Positions 57,269-64,000 of a stretch of DNA of 64,000 bases are shown piece after piece. The position numbers and the translations under genes are program-made. The notes beneath the pieces are model-generated. The model worked only from the letters and a program-made list of their open reading frames with translations, was not told the origin of the DNA and searched no databases. Positions within the stretch are counted from its first letter, which is position 1; each line of letters begins with the position of its first letter. The stretch is taken from assembly GCA_029448655.1 (NCBI GenBank), contig JACCLO010000011.1, positions 1,426,001 to 1,490,000 of the forward strand. The letters run 5' to 3'. Source of the DNA: Wolfiporia cocos. Taxonomy: Eukaryota; Basidiomycota; Agaricomycetes; Polyporales; Phaeolaceae.

Positions 57269-58575
57269 GGTACCCTTGCGGGACCCTTCGCATACCCACT
57301 GATCATCAGTTCTTGGTGATACCCTGCCGCCCAGGGGTAAGTGGCCGGACTGCCCTAGACCTCCACACGCGCGCGCATTCCCTTTGCAGGGGTGACGGCG
57401 GCGGGTCCTCAAATGGGGCTTACGTCGGTCGACCCCTTCTACCTTGCGTTCGAAAGGGGGCGGTCTTGCTTGCTCACTCCGCACGGGTACTTCGCCTGGT
57501 GTAACGCTTCGTGGGGGCTCGTAAGACTACGGACCTCTGGTGCTTCTACCAGAGGCTGCCCCGCCGCGTTGCCATGGCACCCTGTACGTGGAGAACCCTC
57601 GGCCCCAGCGCAGGTGGCGCCGGAGGGGAGGTAAGATATCTCTCAGATTATGACACAGACTCACTGTCTGTGCGACCCCTGGGCTCAGGGGGATCCATAC
57701 AGGCCTACAATCGAGGCCATAAGGCACCAACCAGAGGTGAGCGCAGAGGCTACATGGATGGGGCATCCCCGCATTCCTAGTGTACGCCGACATAGCTGAT
57801 AATCTCACAGACAAGGTAGGAGAGATACGGGCCCCGGGCCAGGAGATCACACAGCGTTAAGCGAGAAAGGGTTATACACCATTGTCGAGAATCTGAGAGA
57901 TGGGGTGTAAGCCCACATCTCGTCGTATTATATACATGCTTGTATCTACTACCGAGCCAGCCCTAAAGATGTGGTCTGTGCACCGCTATCTACTGGGTCA
58001 TGTGCTAGGTAACGAGACATGTAACAATGTGACCATTAGTGACGGTACCTGAGGCGCGCGCTACCCTACAGCGCTAACCATACGACCAGGTGACCTGCAA
58101 TAACTGGGAGACACCGGAGGTGGCTACAGCGCAGAGACGCGGCGTACGCCTAGCGCCACGCGTGCGTCCTATAGCGAGGGAGTACAAACTATTAGTGGAA
58201 TAATTTGTGACACAAGGACCTTAGCGCAGATGAGAATAACAGCATCGCAGCATAATTAGCCAACTGAGCTACGGTGCAACTGGTGTTGCCCCCATTTTAA
58301 GCAATATATAGAGTATTTTGTAAACTTCATTTTTGCAGTTAAACATCTTCCATAACACAAATACAAATGAATCTGCCTCTAAAGACCTGTGATTCCAGTG
58401 TATTCAGCTTTCCCATGGTGAGTTGCTCCAGGTCAGGCATGGTAAATCAAGCTACCACCATCATTGATTTCTGTATGCTTGTTGGATCAGTTAGTTGCCT
58501 TGATGATTTGCGAAAATTGTGTGTAAAATTTGCGTTATATATATTTTAATTGGTCAATGGCACCTGTTGCCACAA

Positions 58576-58659
58576 TGGCTCAGTCGGCTAATTACGCTGC
58601 GATGCTGTTATTCTCATTTGTGCTGAGGTCCTTGGTTCGAATCCGGGATGTGCCATTTT
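58576..58659 (+). promoter_or_regulatory. tRNA-like pol III boxes in the right arm of foldback MITE copy 1
   Basis: A box TGGCTCAGTCGG at 58576-58587, B box GGTTCGAATCC at 58634-58644, then a TTTT run at 58656-58659. The left arm has the complements (B box at 54466-54476, A box at 58260-58271), pointing outwards. Boxes match the tRNA consensus, but the acceptor and D stems do not fold well, so this is not called a tRNA gene. Confidence 0.65.
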
Positions 58660-58788
58660 ATTGTCACAGTAGATTAATCTGCCGCAGTTAGCAGATTAAT
58701 CTGCGTGCAAACCCAACTCACAACTGCAATTTCTTAAGCGAAGGGCAGTTGGCAGATTAAGATAATTGACTGAAGTCCCTCAACCAGT

Positions 58789-59147
58789 CTCAACCTCATG
58801 AGCGATTATCCATTCTTTGAAATGGGTGAGTGCAGCGGACTTGGAAGGAATGGGAATTGACCAGGAATATGAGGAGAAGTCATCGATTATGTGCAACGCA
58901 TACAAGTTTCCAGTTGCAGAGCAAACATCCTCTGGACCACATACATCTGCATACACCAACTCCAGTCGTTGTGAGGCACAGGGGCCGGTGCGAAGTTTAG
59001 GCACTGAGGACCAAGTCTGTTTCCCCAAGATGCGGCAGTCACACTTCGCAGGGGCAACAGAGAGGTCAGAGGGCTTGCCCAGGATGGTGCCTGCATGAGC
59101 CATGTCATGAATGGTGCGATAGTTGACATGACCGAGACACATCAGCA
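58789..59147 (-). pseudogene. Copia GAG-pre-integrase and integrase N-terminal half
   Basis: It shows LGHVNYRTIHDMAHAG (His of the zinc finger) with CDCRILGKQTW (CxC), then LVYADVCGPEDVCSATGN with the first catalytic Asp and YALHIIDDFSSYSWSIPI with the second-strand motif. Bounded by two foldback MITEs. Confidence 0.85.
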
Positions 59148-59154
59148 AAATGCG

Positions 59155-59866
59155 GAGGGACTTCAGTCAATTATCTTAATCTGCCAACTGCCCTTCGCTT
59201 AAGAAATGGCGGTTGCGAGCTAGGTTTGCATGCAGATCTGCTAGCTGCAGCAGATTAATCTACTGTGACAATAAAATGGTACATCCAGGATTCAAACCAA
59301 GAACCTTAGCACAGATGAGAATAAGAGCATCGCAGTATACATTAGCCAACTGAGCTACAGTGCAACTAGTGTCTGCACACTTTAAGAAATATATAGAGTA
59401 TTTTGTAAACTTCATTTTTGCAGTTAAACATCTTCCATAACACAAATACAAATGAATCTGCCTCTAAAGACCTGTGATTCCAGTGAATTCAGCTTTCCCA
59501 TGGTGAGTTGCTCCAGGTCAGGCATGGTAAATCAAGCTAACACTATCATTGATTTCTTTATGCTTGTTGTAGCAGTTAGTTGCCTTGATGATTTGCGGAA
59601 ATTGTGTGCAAAATTTGCGTTATATATATTTTGATTGGTCAAAGGTAATTGTTGACACTATGGCTCAGTTGGCTAATTATGCTGCGATGCTCTTATTCTC
59701 ATCTGTGTTAAGGTCCTTGGTTCGAATCCTGGATGTACCATTTTATTGTCACAGTAGATTAATCTGCCGCAGCTAGCAGATTAATCTCCATGCAAACCTA
59801 GCTCGCAACTGCCATTTCTTAAGCGAAGGGCAGTTGGCAGGTTAAGATAGTTGACTGAAACTCTAC
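59155..59866. mobile_element. Foldback MITE with tRNA-like arms (copy 2)
   Basis: The ends are GAGGGACTTCAGTC and GACTGAAACTCTAC, the inverse complement orientation of copy 1. AAATGCG (7 bp) lies at 59148-59154 and 59867-59873. 712 bp. Right arm A box TGGCTCAGTTGG at 59661-59672, B box GGTTCGAATCC at 59719-59729, then TTTT. The central 60-codon ORF is at 59452-59634. Confidence 0.88.
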
Positions 59867-59873
59867 AAATGCG

Positions 59874-60661
59874 AGCTGCCTGATCTGTTCTGGTAGCGGT
59901 TGCCAACCTCAGTTGTAGTGATGTGCAAAGCCTGGCTCGGCTCAAAGCCCGGGGCTTGGGCCCAGCTTTGAAGGGCTCAGGCTCAGCGAAATGTCAGGCT
60001 GGGCCCTCCCTGACGGCTCAGCCTGGCTCAGGCCCAGCTCAGGCTGAGGCTGGGGCTTATAGGCAATCAGGAAGGACCTCAAAGGTATTGGTTTGTACAG
60101 CTCAAAATTGCAGCACAACACATTCAGAATGCACATATGTCCGCTATTTATTGTTGTCCTGATCTACAAGTACTTTCATAGCTGCCCATGACACTGACGA
60201 AAAATCTAGGTCTCGATCACAACCCCAATCGCAACCCTGATCGCAATAGATATGAAGTTCTGCACCAGTCACAAGTCATTGTATGGTTGTTGAGAATATT
60301 TAGGATGAAAGTATGCAAAATCTTGTACCAACGGACCTATTTTTGCTCATTACAACAAAGCTACAGTTGTGCGCCTAAAGCTGCCGGCTCAGGGCTCAGC
60401 TATGGCTGGCTCACAATCCAAGCCAGGCCCTAAGCCATTGTAAGCCACCCCCAAGGTTCAGCCTGGCCCGGCTCAAGTCAGCTTGGCCAGGCCCAGCTCA
60501 CGGCTTTGAGCCGGGCTTTGCACATCACTACTCGGTTGGTCAGGTAAGCACTGGACTGGGCAGAAAAACTCAGGTAAACCCTTGGTAAGCTGTGCAAGAG
60601 CATAGCTGTCGCTGATCTTCTGTCTAACCTGAACACATGCTCCGAAGGGCTGTTCAAGTTG
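59874..60661 (-). pseudogene. Copia N-terminal (Gag-side) remnant
   Basis: After removing the hAT MITE the minus strand gives a stretch with LTNR then LRLATATRTDQAARILLMCLG leading into the GAG-pre-integrase domain. It ends at LTR-D (60662); the true start lies beyond the window or is lost. Confidence 0.6.
59916..60530. mobile_element. hAT-type MITE, TSD CTCAGTTG/CTCGGTTG
   Basis: The ends are TAGTGATGTGCAAAGC and GCTTTGCACATCACTA (615 bp). Seven of eight TSD bases match. Same family as 53036-53651, in opposite orientation. Confidence 0.9.
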
Positions 60662-61675
60662 TATCACAAGACTCACCTGTGGGTGAGGGACCCTAAACAT
60701 ATGCCTAGCTAGTCGCATAGGCATCGAACTGCAAGGACATGCCATGTTGCTATGGCAGAGGTCGCCTTCTAGGTACTGAGCCAGGAAGCAGAGGGGGTAT
60801 CAGGCAGCAGGGATGTCGAGGGGCTAGATACCCAAATGACAATCTTAGTTCTGAGGTCCTAGTGACCTCAGGCTAAGGTATATATACATGAGAGGCTCTC
60901 TATCTACCTGAGACAAGGCCTACCCTGAAGAGAGGGTCTGTGCACAGCCTGAGGGGCTGGCCCATGCCCTAGTAACCAAAGCTGCTAAGCCATAAGTGTT
61001 ACGGTCCGTTCAAATCCTGAATATCTTTGACACCTCACTGGAGGAGAGGACTTAGCATTCAACCGCATTATCACGTGTTTATTTTCCAGGGTTCCCTGTT
61101 CAACCAGCAACCCTCGTTTCATGTACAACAGCCCTATGCCCATGGTCTCATAGCGTATCAGGTTCTAGCTGATATCTTGTGTATAGCCACAGAGCTTCCG
61201 CATTTCAGCCACTGTTGCGCTCAACCGCAACGTTTCAGCTTAGTTATCGTAGCATACTAGCCTTATAGACTTAGTGGTAGCAGTACCAAGGACACTATGA
61301 CCCCGATTACAGAATTGTAGTATAAAAACCCTGCTGTAAATACTGGTTGAGTTCCTCAGCTCAACCTTGTTGAATTACAAGCATCTTATACTCATTCTCA
61401 AAGGCTTGAGCAATTAAGCCTGCAGCTAGTATATCGACACTCGACTCTGCTGAGTCTGACAAGTAGTGTGCTACTCGATACGCTGAGTAACTCGAATTAG
61501 TTATTTCAGCTGAACGGATATTCGATCTGTAACAATAAGGGCTTAGCAGGGTATATAGTATAAGCAGGCGCTGCCTACGCGGTCACCTGCCTACGCATCA
61601 TGGTAATGTGCTACCTATCTGCACGTGTACCTAAGGCCCTACATGTCCAGTAAGGGGTGCGATGGTGGCTACAAG
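60662..61675 (-). repeat. LTR-D copy, interrupted
   Basis: It starts TATCACAAGAC and follows 50605-51236 up to GTGGCTACAAG, with LTR-B nested at 60997-61534; the E element then cuts it at 61676. The rest lies beyond the window. Confidence 0.78.
60997..61534 (+). repeat. Solo LTR-B, TSD ATAAG
   Basis: The ends are TGTTACGG...ATCTGTAACA (538 bp), with ATAAG at 60992-60996 and 61535-61539. Confidence 0.93.
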
Positions 61676-61947
61676 TGACCCAGAAACCTTGGGTCCAACC
61701 CTACTACCGCCCAAACGCTTATCTCTATGTCTCACCCCTAACTCAACTCCATCCTAACGTCGAGGAGGGCCTAGGGGCTCTAATCCTAGGGAGGGCCTAC
61801 AAGGCGAGAGTCTGACGCTGAGGTCGAGTATGGTGACACGCAGACGAGCAAGGGTAGTCAAATAGTAGAGAAGGTGTTTAAGGGGGAATGCACCCCTGTG
61901 AGGCTACATTGAACTGTCTGAGGAGTACACCTCAGACTGGACTAGCT

Positions 61948-62977
61948 TGACACAGTATGCCTGTGGGACTCACCAAGTGCCTATATTCTTGAGATAAGGC
62001 GACTTAGAGAGGAGACAATACCAGCGCAGCAGGATGGTGAGAGTGATTCTATGGCGCAAGCCGAGAATAATAGAACTAAGGATTAGCGGCGTCAAGCCGG
62101 GTCCTTATATACATGTGTGACGGGAGGGCACGTGCTACTAGCTAGTACTGCCTTACCGGGTTATGTGGCTTTGCCAAGTGGCGAAGCTTATCTTATCTAG
62201 TGTTTATGGACTCTATCTACAATGGCCGTGATGGGCCCTAATGGCCGCACCAATTGTAGGAGAGGGATTTGTGTATATTATCATATGAACGCGGGCACAG
62301 CCCGGGTATATGGAGAAGCCGATTGCCGGATACCATGAGGTATAATGGCGATTGGTCGGTCTTCGTTGGATGACCAAGGCGAGACGCCGAGGTCGTTATG
62401 CTATTGGACATGGTTGTACCGTAGCATGTGATATGTCCGGACCGGAGGGTTACCGGGACATGTGTTGGACTTAGCCGTGAGGCGAGGTCCGGTGTTTGGG
62501 CGACGCCGTGATGGCAGAAGCCCGGGACTTGGTTTGTACCGGGTCCGTGGGAGGCCGAGAAGGCCGTGACCTATAGCGATATTGCCTTGATGCTAATATT
62601 ATGCTGTATGGTCGTGTTGACATTATTATGCGAGCGTGCCGCGCTCGGGATGTCATTATGATCTAGGATCTTATGACGTGGTGGTCTAGCTTGTAAGGGC
62701 GAGACCTATGACGTAGCGATGACGATGCTATTGTCTAGACTTGTATGACGTATTCGCAGGTGGAGGCACAGCGATGCACGTTGCCTTAGTGATGATGTCA
62801 TTAGTCTTGTGACGTAGCCTTGTATAAGCTGGTCATGTGTTTGATAAGCCCAGTTAAGGACTTGTCGTGTGGCAATGGGAGTTAACCCGTAGATGACTTG
62901 TAGTTAGACGTATAAATCCCGGATAAATTGCTATAATCATAGGAAAAATGCTGTAAGCCCCAGATAAATCTGTGACA
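61948..62977 (-). repeat. Solo LTR-L nested in E, TSD TAGCT
   Basis: The ends are TGACACAGTA...AAATCTGTGACA (1030 bp), with TAGCT at 61943-61947 and 62978-62982. Confidence 0.92.
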
Positions 62978-63783
62978 TAGCTTATATACATGCGACGCAA
63001 CATAACTAGCTAACCTTGCCCTAAAGCAACGTGGCCTGTGCGCACGCGCCTAGTAGAGGCTGTGCTACTACATCACATGTCTTATCACTCTACATACGGG
63101 TATCTTATCAGTTACTCTCCATCGCGCGCGGCTATCTTCATAAGTCAGGTGATTGAACGTTGAAGTCGTTAGTTCGAACCGCGGGGTGGCCAAAAGCCCA
63201 GTGCCACAGCGTAAAACTGTGACATTACCTCCGCTTCATGATTTGTCGTCTCGACAAAGGGGTTGCCCAACCACCATGGTTAGTAGGCCGCCGACATCAT
63301 GGGTGACTGCTTAGCTACGCTGGTTCGTATCCGTTGTATCCACAGTTCGCATTAAGTCTTGACCACTAGTCTCTACTCAGCTTGCTTCCTCCATCAATAT
63401 TCTTCCTTGTTGAGTGTTCTAGCTTCCTTTTTCTTTCTTGATTCACCTGACCTGTCGACGTGAGGTTACGCCTAAGCGCTTCACATACCCGCAAGGTCTC
63501 TTCATGTAGGGTGCATGCTACCTAGGCGTGCGATACCTAGAGTACGTACCGCTGGTGCGCCCGCTACCTATTAGTTAATGGGGTAGACTTGTTGACATAC
63601 TTCACTCCACAGTCGGTCTGCGGCTTGGTCGCCCTAGCAATGCTTAGTGGGGGCTGGCATACGATTGCCGACCTCCTCCTCAAGGAGGCTGCCCCGCCGC
63701 AATGCAAGACCTAAGTGTGGAAGACCCTCGGCCCCAAGCACAATGATCAGCGCAGGGGGGGAGGTAGAATAGACAGTTCAATA

Positions 63784-64000
63784 TGACCCAGAAACCTTGG
63801 GTCCAACCCTACTACCGCCCAAACGCTTATCTCTATGTCTCACCCCTAACTCAACTCGACCTCAGCGTCAGACTCTTGCCTTGTAGGCCCTCCCTAGGAT
63901 TAGAGCCCCTAGGCCCTCCTCGACATTAGGATGGAGTTGAGTTAGGGGTGAGACATAGAGATAAGCGTTTGGGCAGTAGTAGGGTTGGACCCAAGGTTTC
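63784..64000. repeat. Hairpin at the start of the right E LTR
   Basis: The first 74 bp of the LTR (63784-63857) are followed by a 76-bp spacer and then their inverse complement (63934-64000, cut by the window end). The spacer also matches, inverted, the next part of the left LTR. Confidence 0.75.

Larger units (their letters stand above)
54481..58212 (-). mobile_element. Short LTR retrotransposon (TRIM-like), recent, TSD CAAGG
   Basis: Direct LTRs 54481-55042 and 57651-58212 are both 562 bp and differ by one base that I can see (near the 3' terminus). CAAGG lies at 54476-54480 and 58213-58217. The G-run polypurine tract next to the left LTR gives minus orientation. Without the nested palindrome the interior is only about 760 bp and encodes no pol, so it must move with borrowed proteins. 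Confidence 0.9.
54329..58781. mobile_element. Foldback MITE with tRNA-like arms (copy 1), split by a short LTR element
   Basis: AACCAGT (7 bp) lies at 54322-54328 and 58782-58788. The ends are GTAGAGTTTCAGTC... and ...GACTGAAGTCCCTC. Without the nested LTR element (3732 plus 5 bp) it is 716 bp. Inverted arms of roughly 250 bp contain on each side a tRNA-type B box and A box; a 60-codon ORF (58367-58549) lies in the centre. Confidence 0.85.
50250..60661 (-). mobile_element. Ty1/copia element on the minus strand, multiply interrupted
   Basis: Reading leftwards: N-terminal part (60531-60661 and 59874-59915), GAG-pre-integrase and integrase (58789-59147, then 53652-54321), RT (52113-53035), RNase H (51242-51879, 50250-50604). 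Integrase lies before RT, the copia order. Insertions: hAT MITEs 59916-60530, 53036-53651 and 51880-52104, foldback MITEs 59155-59866 and 54329-58781, solo LTR-D 50605-51236. An LTR-D cuts the 5' side at 60662. Confidence 0.88.
61676..64000 (-). mobile_element. Short LTR element E, partial, runs off the window
   Basis: The left LTR (61676-63224, about 514 bp without the nested LTR-L) ends TGACCCAGAA and AACTGTGACA. The interior (63225-63783) resembles that of the short element at 54481-58212, including CTGCCCCGCCGC and ACCCTCGGCCCC. A second LTR begins at 63784. No pol. The left flank ACAAG should recur beyond the window. Confidence 0.75.

Noticed and set aside
58576..58652. A genuine tRNA gene
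   Set aside because: A and B boxes are good, but the D and acceptor stems do not pair properly and the same unit is mirrored in a transposon arm; called tRNA-like only.

Overview
The window looks like a transposon graveyard from a filamentous basidiomycete, most likely an Agaricomycete. That is inference from short 49-59 bp GT-AG introns, a KDZ-class transposase and Ty3/gypsy, copia and hAT-like elements of the fungal type; species is not determined. I see one apparently intact host-type gene, a ten-exon MFS (monocarboxylate-transporter-like) permease at 35502-37309. Nearly everything else is nested mobile DNA. I could order most insertions because solo LTRs carry exact 5-bp target-site duplications (TSDs). 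LTR family letters (A, B, C, D, E, G, H, J, K, L, M, O) are my own labels.

Layout. 1-3888: 3' part of a chromodomain Ty3/gypsy element with an extra zinc-knuckle ORF after pol; its 3' LTR is itself interrupted. 3889-10549: 'family A' gypsy copy on the plus strand (dUTPase, protease, RT, RNase H, integrase), cut by four solo LTRs. 10550-11866: last exons of a KDZ transposase. 12415-22620: second family-A copy on the minus strand, full length with both LTRs but decayed. 23352-26905: first exons of the same KDZ transposase, minus strand. TSDs and LTR similarity show that the two family-A copies recombined and inverted the DNA between them. 27436-34006: stacked solo LTRs, a foldback LTR insertion and a hAT MITE. 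34007-37309: relics, then the MFS gene. 38115-42258: decayed gypsy RT, a decayed unknown gag-like gene and a hAT MITE. 42259-49980: solo LTRs, low-complexity DNA and a 44-bp minisatellite. 50250-60661: a minus-strand copia element broken by a solo LTR, three hAT MITEs and two copies of a foldback MITE with tRNA-like boxes in its arms; one of these holds a recent short LTR element, which in turn holds a 1.84-kb palindromic LTR insertion. 60662-64000: more solo LTRs and a partial short LTR element ending in a hairpin.

How the parts work together. Autonomous elements (family A, element 1, copia, KDZ) are all broken by stops or insertions. Many LTRs from different families share one design: a TGCACAGRCC...TTTAGGGC block, a TATA box, then a hairpin whose loop is CTTAC and whose stem changes by paired substitutions from family to family. 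With the U5-U5 palindromic insertions and the tRNA-like foldback MITE, this is the least explained biology in the window.
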